A stretch of 64,000 bases of DNA from assembly GCA_021234155.1 (NCBI GenBank), contig JAJEKV010000045.1, forward strand, positions 7,239,105-7,303,104, read 5' to 3'. The notes under the pieces were generated by a model. The model made no database searches. It worked only from the letters and a program-made list of their open reading frames with translations, and was not told the DNA's origin. Below are positions 23,750 through 35,845 of the stretch, piece after piece (the first letter of the stretch is position 1; each line of letters begins with the position of its first letter). Origin of the DNA: Isoetes taiwanensis. Taxonomy: Eukaryota > Streptophyta > Lycopodiopsida > Isoetales > Isoetaceae. A program made the translations under genes and the position numbers.

Positions 23750-26312
23750 ATGGTGATGGCAGTGGCGCGGTACCTGCTTGTTTCCTTGCCTCTTGATGAT
23801 TCGGCATCTGCAAAATGGACGGCATTGCAAGAAAGCATTTCGAAGGTGGCTTTTGATACGCCCACTTACAGGGTATGGCTTTGGGAATTGCTAATGTTTT
23901 TTTTTTATTATTATTATTTGGGTTTCTTGCTTTGCCCATTACAGTGTAGACCGAATTAGAGATAGCTCAATTCACGTCTTAAATTTTTCTCTGCTATAGA
24001 ATTCTTAATCTGAAAGTTTTTAATATGCAGCTGCATATTCCTGAACTAAGGGTCGGGACACTTGACACTTTATTGGCTCTCAGTGATGACCTAATAAAGG
24101 TATTGAACATTTATTTTCAAAAGAATGCAGTTACTGTTTGTTTGCCGTGGAACTGCAACCTTTTTTTAGATGGGTAACTTATGCATAACTTTTGCAGGCA
24201 AACTCTATGGTTGAGGGGGTTACACATAAGATTCGGCGCCAAATTGAGGAGCTAGATCACTCATCTGGAGTTGAGTCTACTGCACTGACTGTTGATGGGG
24301 TTCCAGTTGATTCATATATTACCAGGTCTTAGTTGTTGAACTGTTTTACTTATCTTTCAAGTTTCAAGAGCCTAACTTGGCCACCTCAGGTTTACATGGG
24401 ATGATGCAAAATATCCTACCATGACTCCATTGGGAGAAGTTGTGGAGCTGATTCGGGACCATGTGGCTAAAATTGAAGATGATCTCAAGGTTAATAAGTT
24501 GAGTTGTGTTATTTTAGCGCTTGAATGGAAGCATGACTAGTATGATTTGAACTGCAGGTTAGAGTGGCCGAGTATAATAATGTTAAATCACAACTTAGTA
24601 TTATAAACAGAAAACGAGCTGGCAGGTATGTTTTTTCTGATCTGAATTGAACTCTGTGACATGGGTTTGGCTAACTTTATCTTCCAGCTTGGCAGTTCGT
24701 GATCTATCAAATTTAGTCAAGCCAGATGATATTGTGACATCGGAACACTTAACTACACTTTTAGTTATTGTATCAAAGTACTCCCAAAAGGAGTGGCTAT
24801 CCAGCTATGAGAGTTTTGCTGATTTTGTGGTATGTATAGAAATTGGCAGCAAAGATTATTATAAGACATGTCTTTCACGAACATGATTGGCTTGCTATAG
24901 GTTCCACGGTCATCAAAAAAGTTGCATGAGGATAATGAGTATGCGCTGTATACTGTTATATTGTTTCGCAAAGTTGAAGATAACTTCAAAACTTCTGCAC
25001 GCGAGAGAGGATTTTTGGTGAGTGCCATCATCACATTGTACTGATGGGAAGCCGAGCGGCAGTAGAATGCAAATGTAATATATGTCTAGCTTCACAATTC
25101 TAGTAATAACATTCTGTATCTGTTCAGTAAAAAGTTGTCACTTTGACATCACTGAGCAATGGCAGGATTCAGCAATCTAATGTAGGGAAGATTGTTATTT
25201 TGATGTCTTTGATTGAGTGGAATTCCTTGATATGTGATTTTTAAGAATAGCAGTGTTATTTAGGTGATATAATTTTAGGTTTTGGGAGTTGTCTATCTAA
25301 GTCAGGCCCCTGTAGTGGGTATTCTTTTTGGACTGAAATACAAAAAATATTTCTTTTAAAAATGTAAACCAGTAAAACTCCATGAATGTTCACTGTATCC
25401 TCTTGACTTTTGTTGCCATCATGCTCATGGTCTTTAGGATTATGGCTGTCTTACAACAAAGACTGAAGTAACATAGGCAAAAGCTTTGTAGTACCTTTAG
25501 ATTGCCTTGTATGGTTATGTTATCACAAAGGCTGAAGTAGCATAAACATAACTAAGGCTTTGTAGTATTTTTAGGTTTCTTTGTTCTCTCTATCCATGGT
25601 TCTACAGCCTAGCATCTTTATAAATACCAGGTGCGGGAGGTTGATGTTGATGCTGGAGGTAATCTACAGCAAGAGCAGGAGGTTGAGCAGCTAACAACAG
25701 ATCTTGAAAACCTGCGGCAGTCCTTGCAGCAGTGGTGCTATGCAAGTTATGGAGAGGCATGTGCTCTTTTTTAAGTTGCCATTTGCTTCTTCTGCTTGAT
25801 GCTTACATGCTTCATAGTGCAGGTTTTCAGTTCGTGGGTGCATATTGCAGCAATCAGGTTGTTTACAGAGAGTATTCTCAGATATGGTCTTCCACCAGCT
25901 TTTTTGGTGCGTAAATTTGTTTTCCTTCATAAAAGAATTTCCTTGGATGCAAACCATGTATTCTTTCCAGGTTTTATTATGTATGGTCTTTGATGAATAC
26001 AGGCAGCAGTATTGGCTCCAAGCGTGAGAAATGAGAAGAAGATACGGAATGTTCTTGATAGTTTGACTGGATCTAGGAACAGGTATTTTGATAGACTGTT
26101 TACCTGGCTATATTGCTTTTAGAGACTTCATTATTTATTTATTTAGTGAATGAATAGAATATAGAATACTTTGTCATTTTTAAAACTTATCCCTTCATTT
26201 GTTTTGCAGCTCTTTTTGGAAAGCAGAGGATGATGCTGGGATGGCAGGTCTTATTGGAGGAGAAGCAGAGTCACATCCTTATGTTTCTATCACTTTAAAC
26301 TTGGCTGGTTAA
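23750..26312 (+). CDS. VHA-C: V-type proton ATPase subunit C (VHA-C)
   Basis: Eleven exons join in frame to 379 codons plus TAA: 23750-23872, 24031-24099, 24198-24325, 24390-24489, 24558-24625, 24688-24829, 24901-25017, 25631-25756, 25823-25906, 26003-26082, 26210-26312. The product matches plant subunit C (Arabidopsis DET3, about 375 aa) along its length: RYLLVSLPLDDSAS, LHIPELRVGTLDTLLALSDD, GVPVDSYITRFTWD, AVRDLSNLVKPDDIV, ALYTVILFRKVEDNF, WVHIAAIRLFTESILRYGLP, AGLIGGEAESHPYVSITLNL. Subunit C is the stalk protein that clamps the V1 sector to Vo, allowing regulated assembly of the proton pump on vacuole, Golgi and endosome membranes. All introns are GT-AG except that after 25756, which uses a GC donor. 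A second ATG two codons in (23756) could also start translation. The gene looks intact. Confidence 0.96.
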
Positions 26313-28831
26313 GAACAAGAAGAATGTTATTCATTCACCTTTTTATGTCTGTTGTAAAATAATTGCCAATTCAAGAAAATGAGAATGATTTCCTCCATAT
26401 TTTAAGAGGCCATCTCATTTGTCTTGGATGAGTTGCTGGTATTGTACATTCCTCTTCATTTCATGAATGGGATCTTATTTGTTTGAAGAACTCTGGGGGA
26501 CAATCATTGTGGAATACTGGAAGATGCTGCAAATAATATAAAGGAGGATCGGTTTCGCATATCTCGCAAGTTTTCGTGCCATCTTGTTGGCCCTTCCAAT
26601 CTTGAAACCTTGGACAGCCTCCTGGTCTTCAACCCCCCAAAACAGCATCAAAGCACATTTTAGCTTTTACCTATTCGAAATATCTTGACTTACCCGTTAT
26701 GCTTGTTTTTTAAAGGTCTAAACCTTGCTTTTAATGCTCGTTTCATCTATTTGATTCTACTTGCTGGTTATGATTGATAGGAACGAATGCTTCTGTCTCA
26801 CTGGCTGCCCAAAGTAACAAGAAGTCTATTGATTTTGCTTGCTTATGGCGCCACAGCTATGCCAGTTTTGATGTGGAAGGGTGATGCATGCAGATATAGC
26901 CAATTTTAATTTGAGAGGGCAAATTCGAAGACTATGGCTTCAATGGAGAGAGCAGCATTATGAAAGTCGTTTTGATTCTGGGACCTGCAGTTGGCCATGG
27001 AAAGAGAAATGCAGTTCTTTGCTGTTGTAGGAAAGGAGGAATTTGACTTGTACTATTTGCAGACATTGACAGTCAAACATTGTTCATACTGCCTTAATAG
27101 TAATGCTTTGATAATGAGGTATTTCAAGACTGATACAGAATTAGACTCTGGTATCACATTCAGGTGCAAATATGAAAGAGCATAAACATGTATAACAGAC
27201 TCTGCCTATTTAGTAGCTGTTATGCATGTATGGAAATTGGGGAGGGAATATCTTGGTGCAAACTATTTTAAGTGGCATTCTTGCATCTCTCATTTTCAGA
27301 AAGCAGTCCTCTGGAGCATTTATCTAGGTTGTAGTTTTAAACATTTGGTTCTTCCTTGAATGGCCTCGTCCTGTGGGCATTTCCTTGCCACAGTTATAAA
27401 CACAAAATAGATCTTATTTTAGTCACAAGCAAATGAGTATGCCCTAGTTTGTAGAAGATTCATGAAGCAAGTTTTGTTAGTTGCTAAAGGTTAAACTTAT
27501 TTTAGCAATGCTAGTCTTGTATGCTATACCTAGGGGTCGTAGCCCATTGAAAATTCTACAAAGTTCGTACACACATCACAATCCTATACCAATTTCCTCG
27601 CTGAGGCCGTGCCAATATACTTGGAAGCTTTTAGAGCTGCCACGTATACTAACCGGCCAATATACTTGGAAGCTTTTAGAGCTGCCACGTATACTAGCCT
27701 GGTTTTAGCTGGCAGAGTCCCGGGCGTTACCTTTGTCCCTCCACCTCAAGCCGATGCCGCATCTGTGGTAGGGCAAAGCCTTTTGGGGCATGTGTCGGAG
27801 ATATGATTCAAAACCGGCTGATAACTGGTAGCCCTTGGAGAACTTCCCCTAAGCCTGATTTTTATCTTCTAGAACTCTGACTAATATTATTTTTATTATT
27901 TTGGTCAAGAAAAGTAGCCTCAATTCCAACCAACAAAGATACATGACAACCACATACATACCTTATCCAAAAACCACTATACATTGCATTGAAGAAACCT
28001 CAACTCAGCCAACTAGCAACCACGTGTGTTGCAATGCCCTCCAATGCCTATGTGCTCATGCAAGCACTAAACCACATGTCCACATCAAAACTCATATATT
28101 TATCTGAAAACATAAAAGCACAAAACACAAAACTTTTTTGAAACACTAGTTCATGGCTGGTCCAGATTGCGCATGCCTTATAACAGCATCCACCTGGCGA
28201 ATCTCTTGAATTAGCAAAGCATTTGCAGACTCGTGAGACCCCAAAGTATATAGGCACACCCAACTGTTCCCATTCCACACTAGATATGATATTATCAATA
28301 GAAACAAAGAACTCACTAAGTTGATGCCTTAGGATATGAAACGATGCAGCTATTTGATGGGCCTCTTTACCTATTTGTACCACATTGCAACCAACTCCTG
28401 AGCAGAGAAAGCCTCTTCTGACTCAGCTGGATACACAACAGGATTTGGATGAGAGACATCAATCTTTAATGTAATGGGCGAAGAGTGCAAAAGTAGAACT
28501 AGATGAGTCGCACCACTTTGCAGATCTGAATCACTCTCCATCACAAGCTTGCAACAATACATTACCACAAACAAGAAAATAAAAACCAAGAAGCTACAAC
28601 TGTACAATAAACACACGAGACTTTCTCAACCAACAACCATAGTATGATCACCCATGTGGATGAGGATATAATCCATATCAGGCTCCATGATAACCACGTG
28701 AAATTACGATCACTTACATCTCGAAACTTCACATCTCCCTCATCACTAGGAATACTATCATCCTAATATCGCCTATGGCTAGGACCATTTCTCTCCACGA
28801 ACAAAGCCTGCAGGCAACTCAAATAGTATGG
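26313..28831. other. VHA-C 3' region and intergenic sequence
   Basis: The first few hundred bases are probably 3' UTR of VHA-C. Minus-strand open frames at 28048-28616 give short hydrophobic peptides with no motif I recognise. A 45-bp duplication at 27611-27700 is listed separately. Confidence 0.4.
27611..27700. repeat. 45-bp perfect tandem duplication
   Basis: Two adjacent copies start GCCAATATACTTGGAAGCTT and are almost identical. Confidence 0.9.
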
Positions 28832-28946
28832 TTCTCATATAACAAGATTGCATATTAAACGGGAGCAAATCATCGAAACGAGAGCAAAAAGAATATTCCT
28901 CAAAGATTCCCTTTTTTTTACAAAAGGGGGTAAAACGAGGTTTAAA
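28832..28946. repeat. Left terminal inverted repeat of the 8.1-kb transposon
   Basis: The outer 34 bases are the best conserved part; inner matching blocks are at 28901-28910 and 28937-28946. A direct repeat of AAACGGGAGC (28857) as AAACGAGAGC (28876) lies inside. Confidence 0.85.
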
Positions 28947-29202
28947 AAAAAAAGATGCATGAAATTCTATTTTGACCCCCCCCAAATGACTAATTTTTTG
29001 TGCAACGAAAGGATTGACTTTTTTAAAGTGTCACTTTTCTTAGCAAATAGAATGTTCTTGAAGTATATTTTACAAGAGAAACTCTAATTTTAGAATCTAA
29101 CAAAAAATTGAGGTAAGTCTGTAACTGAAACTGTAGTATTCTCAAAATTTGAAGATAGAATCTTCATATTCACATGCAAAATTTACAGTCTTTTTCTAAG
29201 AC

Positions 29203-32200
29203 TCAGTTATGTACAAAAGTGTGAGGAGTGATGAGAGAGGGATCCAGGACGTCATCATGTTCATTTATGCCATCCTCATCACCTTCACTTCTTTCACTGT
29301 CACTAGAGGAAGTGCTTGAGTTATCTTCCTCATCACTATCAACAGATGGTGAAGCATTGCCACCACCTTCTTCATCCTCTTCTTCGTAATTACAAGCTTT
29401 TTTAAGCAAATTGATAGTCCTCTGGCGTAGACGATTGTCAGATTTCAATTTAAAATCATAGCACAATATAGTTACGTCATTAAGGTTCAGCTCATCCCTA
29501 CAACCCACCTTCTTGGACTTTCTCCCTTTTCCTTGGCTTCTCATTTCTAACTCATATCTACCTTCAAAAGCATTTTCTGAGTGTGTTGCAAGCCAATGAA
29601 TCTTGAGTTTAGTGACTAAGCCTTCCTCCTTGACTGTGTCAAGCAATTTTGCTGTCCAGAAAGGTCGACCTTTGTCATCCTCCTCAGTTGGAAGAGCAAT
29701 TGGCATACCCTTGGTAATTTCTGTGATATTACCTTGAGGCTCATTCCTGCGTCTTGGTCCGAGGTACATGACTCGATCCTCGTCTTCTTCTACTGCAGGT
29801 GCTAATGTAGTATTGCTTGGACCTGCTTGGTGCCGGGGTTGATGGAAGGTGTTAGGCCATTGAAATGGTTCTTGCAACTGTCTTAGAGCTATATTTTGCA
29901 CAACAATTTTCTGTTCGAGAAAGAAATTACTCCACCACATCCGATCTTCTTCTAAGAAGTACTTAAAGCCACTGGAGTACTTTTCTTCTGCTTGGACTCC
30001 TTAGGATTTTTGAGAGGAAGTTGCTCAGCACGTTCTATGAAGGAAGTGTCTGGAATATATTTAAGGAAGCGTAATCCCTCTGGTGGACTCCAGTCCTTAG
30101 TTGTGGTATACTTCTTCCCCTGTAAGAAGCTTTGGCCATCCTTCAAGTAGAACTTGATGTGATGTTGAAAGGTGAGATCATTCAACTTGTTCACAGCTTG
30201 TTCTCTGTCTGAACGTTGAGAGAAAATAAACTCTCTGAAATCAGCAGTCTCTTTAAGAAGATCGATCACTGGAGTGGGAGTGTAAGAATCTTCAATAATT
30301 CGAACTAAAGTAGGAAGAGAGAAAGCCTTCTTCCTTCTGAGGCGCACAGAAAATCTGCTGAACATTTGGTCAATTTGATAATGAGTGTGGCCTACAAGTA
30401 AGAAACTGAGCTTCACTTTTCTAAAGATCCCTAGCTCCACTAACATGGCGCAGTACGCAAAGAGTGTTTGATTCTTGTTCTCCCTTGTAGTATTGTCAAG
30501 TTGCAAGTAAAGCACTGGTGGTAATTGCTCTTGCTCGCACAGGACCTTGTTAAGAATTGTAATTGTGAGGTTCGGGTCACCATGCAAGTTTGGATATGTT
30601 AAAAATACTTTGCACTTTAGACTTCCTTTGAAGACCATAGCTCCTACAAGGTGGACCTTAACAAAACATTCCTCTGGCACATCTTTAGGAATGTTCAAGA
30701 AATGCGGTAGAGTAGTTTTTTTTGGTCCATTCCATCAATCACAACAGACATATATTGCACTTTGCAGTGGACGTTCAAGAGCTTTTTTTCTGTGTTTGGC
30801 AAGCTTTCTTCTCTCTGCTGCTTGTTGTTCACGATGTCTGGCAAGGTTCTGTTGCACAATATCTGTAGAAGAAATCAGGTCAAAGCATTTTCTTTAAAAC
30901 AAATGAGAGATTGGAGAACTTGAGCTTACTTCTTTCGACCTCTGTCTTTGCAGTTTCTCGTTGACTCTTTAATTCTGCACACCTTGAGCAAACAGACATT
31001 CTATGTCTCCTGGGAATTTTCACTAAACCGAATTCACTTTTCCACAGTCTGGTGAAGTGTGAGTAAGAGATGTGCTGAAGCTAAGTGCAAGTCTCTTTGT
31101 ACTCATTAAAAACATCTTTTTTGGTGATGTTATCAGTTAAATGATACATGTTGCTGTTAGGCAGCTTCTCACATTTCTCCATCCATGACACAGCAGCAAG
31201 GGCATGCATGGTTACAACTCTTCTTGGTCCACAATGATCATCAATTGCTGGATTTTTGTCCAATCTTTTGTGTATTCTAGACATTCTGGTGGACCCTAAA
31301 CGGTGGACAACCATAAAGCATTTCTGGCAAACTTCTTGACGGTTAATGTAGTGCAAAAAGATGTTGCGGTCTGGTCTTACATGATAGGCCAAGTAGGCAT
31401 TCTGGTCAGCCAATGTCATTGAACTGTAGTTGTCTCTAATTGCTCGTAATTTAGACATGTTAAATTTGTTGATGCAACCCAATGAGCAGCATTTACTTCT
31501 TAAAAATCTTCTCATTTTATGCTCATCCATAAGGTTTCTTCTTCTTACAGAGGAGCATGCTCTCAAACCATAATCCACCTTGAATTTCTTGGTGGACTGG
31601 CTAGAGAATGTGTAATCTCGTTGCACTTCGTTGGTGTCTTCATCTTCTGAAGAGAGTTCTACTCTGGGGGTGACCTCCTCTACCCTTAGTGGTGTGCTTG
31701 TAGAGGAGAACAAACCACGTGAAGCTGTACCCGGATAAGGCGGAGGTACAGTGTTGAATGAAGGAGATGGGCCACCATATGATGTGCCAGCGAAAGTTGT
31801 TGTAGCTTCTTCATAAGGAGTTCGTTCAAACATGTCTCTTATAGCAGACTGAAATTCTGCAAACCCATATGTCACCACGGTTGTGTGAAGAGGAGTAGAT
31901 GTTGCAAGATCGTCTTCATTTGTAGTGAGATCGTGGTGGGAGAAGCTATGGTGAATCTCGCAGTCTTCAGAACGTGCTGTATTCCTGGTATGTGTGAGTG
32001 AAGATGGAGAAACAACAAAGGGCTGAGGTAGTCTGTTTCGAAAAATTTTCTGAGGTCGAGCCATTGTAGTGTCGGGGGATGGTACAAATGGTGGTGGAAG
32101 ATTGCTACGTGCAACAGGTGAGGCTTTGAAAGGAGGTGGCAGCCGGTTTCCTACTGGACTTGGAGAGGGTTGGAAAGGTGGTGGCAGTCTACTAGTTACT

Positions 32201-32343
32201 GGACTCGGAGTGTCTTCGAGAAGCAACAAAGACCTTGTCGAGATAGGTGTCGAAGAAGCATCTCCGTCTTGTGTTCCATCTGAAGTAGAGGTACTTGGGC
32301 AAACAAATGGTGGTGGAAGTTTGTTCACGAAGCGGTTAACCAT
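29203..32343 (-). pseudogene. DUF7869-type transposase-like protein, disrupted
   Basis: ATG at 32343 starts a disordered N-terminal region with five copies of [NS]xLPxPFxxSP. A Cys-rich segment (KCCSLGCINKF, VCQKCFMVVH, CSRCAEL) follows, then, after an intron (30863-30929), a basic helix (REQQAAERRKL) and the core: VVIDGMDQKKTTLPHF, VGAMVFKG, LQLDNTTRENKNQ, LLVGHTHYQIDQMFSRFS. A C-terminal domain (YFLEEDRMWWSNFF) ends in an acidic/Ser tail with stop at 29203. The spaced Asp/Asn/His motifs look like an RNase H-fold transposase core, which is inference from motif layout. I recall such proteins as the Pfam family DUF7869. The frame is broken by TAG at 31081-31083, a one-base gain near 30758-30765 and a one-base loss near 30000-30004. 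Sequencing error is possible but three hits suggest decay. Confidence 0.8.
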
Positions 32344-32404
32344 GTTAAACAACTGCAAAAAATTGTGGACTTGTTACTAACTCACAAGTCGATAGGACTA
32401 ACGA

Positions 32405-33049
32405 TATTCGAGAATACAAATGCTATTCCGGAATAGTATTTTGTGTGCAGCATTTGCTGTGTGTGTGCAACGATGCTATTCCAGAATACACTTGTCCAGA
32501 GTGTTTGGACAAGACGTATTCCGCTTCACATAGAAAAACACAACTGACAGTGGCCTACCTTTAAGAAGGAAAATTGAGCGCCTCAGTTGCGTATTCCGCT
32601 TCCAGAGATTTAGTCGCCAGCCCGAGCGCCTTCCGATCTATATTCATTTGCTGTATTCCGATTTACATAGCCAAAACAATGTACTTTACATAGCATGTAA
32701 AGTACATAGTACGTCTTTCGTGTGTTTCTTGATTTGCTTTTGTAGGCCAAAGTGTATTCCAGAATACACTTTGGACTTCTGACAAAGTGCAAAGTGTATT
32801 CTGGAATACACTTTGCTCACTTGCGAAGTGCAAAGTGTATTCCGGAATACACTTTCCTTATCTTCTTGAAAACACTTGTTTTTTTGCACTTAAACACACC
32901 ACTTTTTAGCGGAAACAGACCACTTTTTAAATTAAATTTACCACTTTTTAGTCCAATTAAGGCATAAAAAATTGAGTTGGAGCGACAATATTTTCCTGTT
33001 TTTTGCTGGCCTTTAGGGCACAAGATTAGTAAATCTTATTCTGGAATAC
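32405..33049. promoter_or_regulatory. Palindromes between the divergent genes
   Basis: Seven copies of a palindrome with core TATTCCGGAATA are centred at 32410 (degenerate), 32429, 32482, 32760, 32802, 32843 and 33042. The three middle ones are longest (arms AAAGTGTATTCC) and spaced 42 and 41 bp. Single half-sites GTATTCCG lie near 32517, 32599 and 32652. This is the shared upstream region of both transposon genes, so the sites could act as operators, as transposase-binding sites or as parS-like sites. Confidence 0.8.
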
Positions 33050-34452
33050 AACTTCTGTCCCATTTTCTGTGGCAGGGAGGAAGGAAGCAAAAAAGCACCA
33101 AAGAAAACTCTGAAGCTTAGGCGCCCACACCCTCAGAAGCACACTGCTGACACGGACGAGCCTGCAATATACGAAAACTTTCAAACGCAGTGGTTCGTAA
33201 TCAGGGGTGCGGACGGAAAATACAGCACTCTGACGTTTCTGTACGTCTGTAAAAGTGCTGGGAACAAAAGGTACGCCGACACCGAGTTCGTTAACCTCGG
33301 GACAATAAAAGAGGTGTCAGAGGTTGCCGGGCAAGGAGGTCAGGTGGGGAGGCTCTCCTTTAAGACTTCCCAAGGGTTCATTGTTGTAGACATCGCATTC
33401 TTCAGAATTGTCAGTGTGCAGCCACAGGCACTGTACAAATTCTTTTCTCACTACCGGACCAAATGAAGCCTGTGTTCACTAATTAGAGAGGTTTGTTCTA
33501 GTACAAGCGAGGACTTTCCTATCAGTGAGTCCGAGCAATCAGATGGAGGTAGATCAGGATCATCACCTTCTCCGAGTACTTCGGGGAGGTCATCAGATGG
33601 AGGGTCCCAAGAACTAGAATAGGAAGTTCCACCAGTGCTGCCAAAGAAACTTAGCAGGCCAAGAGCCACCATAGCCGCTAAGGAACCAAAGACGCGGAAG
33701 GTACAGCAGCTAGAAGTTGCAGAAATCCCCGAGGAACAACCGAAAACGAAGAAGGGAAAGGGCAAGGCACCTGGGGTGGCCATTAAAGAAAAAAAGGTGG
33801 ACAAGACCTCAGAGAGGATGGAAGTAATTAATCAGAACAAGTATGTGCAAGGTGTAATATACTTGCCAGTAACTTCCTTGAGGTTGCCACCGAAGAATGA
33901 AGATGGTGAGCGCCCCTTCAGGTTCGCAAAATCTATGCTGACCATTTAAGAAATCTGGAACAATTCCAATGCCCATGTTGCTCCAATTGTTGTTCTTGTT
34001 GACAGATCCCAGTGCATGGACCCCAAGGACTACGACAGAGAAAAAGCAAACACCTACATGCACTATGTCCTTGGGGGAAACCACAGTTTCAAAGCAAGGA
34101 GGCAGTTGTACAAGGAGAAAAACAATCCAAGATATCTCTCTGTGCTCTGCGCTGTTTACTGTGGCCTGACAGACGAAGAAGCCAAAATCGTTGCCAACAC
34201 GCACAATACTGACAACGAATACAAGCTTAAAATGAGTTTCGTGGATAAAATCAGGTTCATGCACAGGGAATATGTTATATTTAAAGAAAAATATGGAGAT
34301 GATTTGAAGAAACCACAATACTCTCTGGAACTGAAGGAAGCGTGTGCTGTGGAGTGCTGCCTTAAATACGACGAGGCTAACAAACGGCAGTCACTAATAC
34401 CATATGACAACTGGTTCCAGCTAGCCTTCAGAGACGGCAGAGTAAGTTTCTT

Positions 34453-34466
34453 GTATTCTGGAATAC
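34453..34466. promoter_or_regulatory. Single palindrome in first intron
   Basis: GTATTCTGGAATAC lies 12 bp after the 5' splice site of the 34442-34506 intron. It is the CTGG variant of the CCGG core. Confidence 0.75.
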
Positions 34467-34775
34467 ACCTGCAACCCTCCCACTGACATCGCTTTTTTCT
34501 GTGCAGATTTGGGACCTCCAAAACGAAATCTTCACCATGTTCGAGCGTGGTGATTTGAAAAGCAAAGGAAAGGTCTCCGAGAAGAACAAAGGATCCGACG
34601 TCCCCAAAAAGGAAATGACAATAACTGTCTGGCAAGAAATGCAGGGCTTCACAAATATGGATATACTAGAAAAGCTTCTGCAAAAGGTTGTTGATAAGGA
34701 ATTTACACTAGAAGAAATGTCCAAGGAGCTCCACAAGTAAGAATGCCACTTTGGATTTTTTGTTTGTTAGGAAGA

Positions 34776-35050
34776 AGTGTTTTCCGAATTACACTGTGGC
34801 TCACACACGAAAGACAAAGTGTATTCCGGAATACACTTTGTCCCACACATGGGAAACAAAGTGTATTCCGGAATACACTTTGGCTCACTCGCGTGAGACA
34901 AAGTGTATTCCGGAATACACTTTGGCCCTCACGTAAGAGACAAGGTGTATTCCAGAATACAGGTTGGCCCTCAAGCAAAAGGCAAAGTGTATTCCGGAAT
35001 ACACTTTGCCTTACTGTGTGAGGGCCGAAGTGTATTCTGGAATACACTTT
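34776..35050. promoter_or_regulatory. Seven-copy palindrome array, 42-bp period
   Basis: Palindrome centres fall at 34785.5 (degenerate), 34827.5, 34869.5, 34911.5, 34953.5, 34995.5 and 35038.5, giving steps of 42, 42, 42, 42, 42 and 43 bp. Perfect copies have arms CAAAGTGTATTCC; the copy at 34981-35010 is a 30-bp perfect palindrome. The 12-16 bp spacers differ in sequence, so the spacing is kept while the spacer is not. The array fills most of the intron 34737-35089 of the ParB-methyltransferase gene. Even phasing on one face of the helix is typical of sites for a cooperatively binding protein. Confidence 0.9.
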
Positions 35051-35740
35051 ATTAGTTTTCTTCCTTCTAACGTTCGTATTATATTACAGCCAGAAAAACG
35101 TCATCACCTGTCAAACATGCTTAATATAACAGTTAAATGTCGGCAGCTGGGAAAGGTGCAAAGAGCTTTACCCTATCGCAACCTCGGACGAAAGGATTGT
35201 CCAATATGCGCCAAATTTTGAAGGCTGGGTACGTTGAATTGTTTTCTAAATTTTTGTTTTTCTTGTTACTAAGACGTTATTTTTTGCAGAGCAAAAAGAA
35301 AAACATGGACTTGCCGGAGGGCTTCATGCATCTGGTCAGGACAGCACGAGAAGAGAGGACGCTGGCGGACAGGCGAGTTTTGGATAATGAGCCCTCCGAT
35401 TACGAACGGTTTACAATGTACGATCAAAATAACATGTTCTGTATAGTACACGGTGATTGCACCAAATTAGCAGATTCAATAAAGCCCCAAGATTTTACCT
35501 TGGTAATAGCTGACCTTCCATATGGGTTTAAGCTGAAAGACAGCCGCTACGACGACCAGCCATTTAAAACCTCCGAGTTTAACGCTTTCATCGACGGTAT
35601 AAAGCAAATTACCACGGCAAAACATTGGAGGCTAGTTGTATTTCACTCAAGCATGCAATCAGGCCTGGTGGAAGCCAGCTTCAAGAATCATTTTGGTCCC
35701 CCTACGCAAGCTGGTTATGAAAATCTGGTTTGGTAAGCTC

Positions 35741-35845
35741 TTATTCTGGAATACACAAGTCCTTTTGTTTTCATTGTCTTCTTTTTTTTTTAGTTACAAC
35801 TCTAGCATTTTTAAATTCTTGTTAGGAGTTTCTATTCCGGAATAC
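35741..35845. promoter_or_regulatory. Two palindromes in the last intron
   Basis: Centres at 35747.5 (CTGG core) and 35838.5 (CCGG core) lie in the intron 35733-35893 of the methyltransferase gene. Confidence 0.75.

Noticed and set aside
31081-31083. An intron removing the TAG in the transposase-like gene
   Set aside because: The frame and family pattern continue directly on both sides, and the only GT/AG pair nearby would make an intron of about 25 bp.
34743-35047. Repetitive ORFs through the palindrome array (repeated CIPEYTLA-like peptides)
   Set aside because: They are a by-product of the 42-bp repeat, which keeps frames open on both strands. The intron boundaries on each side explain the region.
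33464-35129. Stop codons in the ParB-methyltransferase frame as evidence for recoding, or U-to-C RNA editing as in fern and hornwort organelles
   Set aside because: Such editing is known from organelle transcripts, while the spliced VHA-C gene nearby shows this is nuclear DNA. The frameshift near 36060 also points to ordinary decay.
32405-35845. Palindromes as a CRISPR array
   Set aside because: The regular spacing is suggestive, but spacers are only about 12-16 bp, the repeats are full palindromes, no cas gene is present, and the DNA is eukaryotic.
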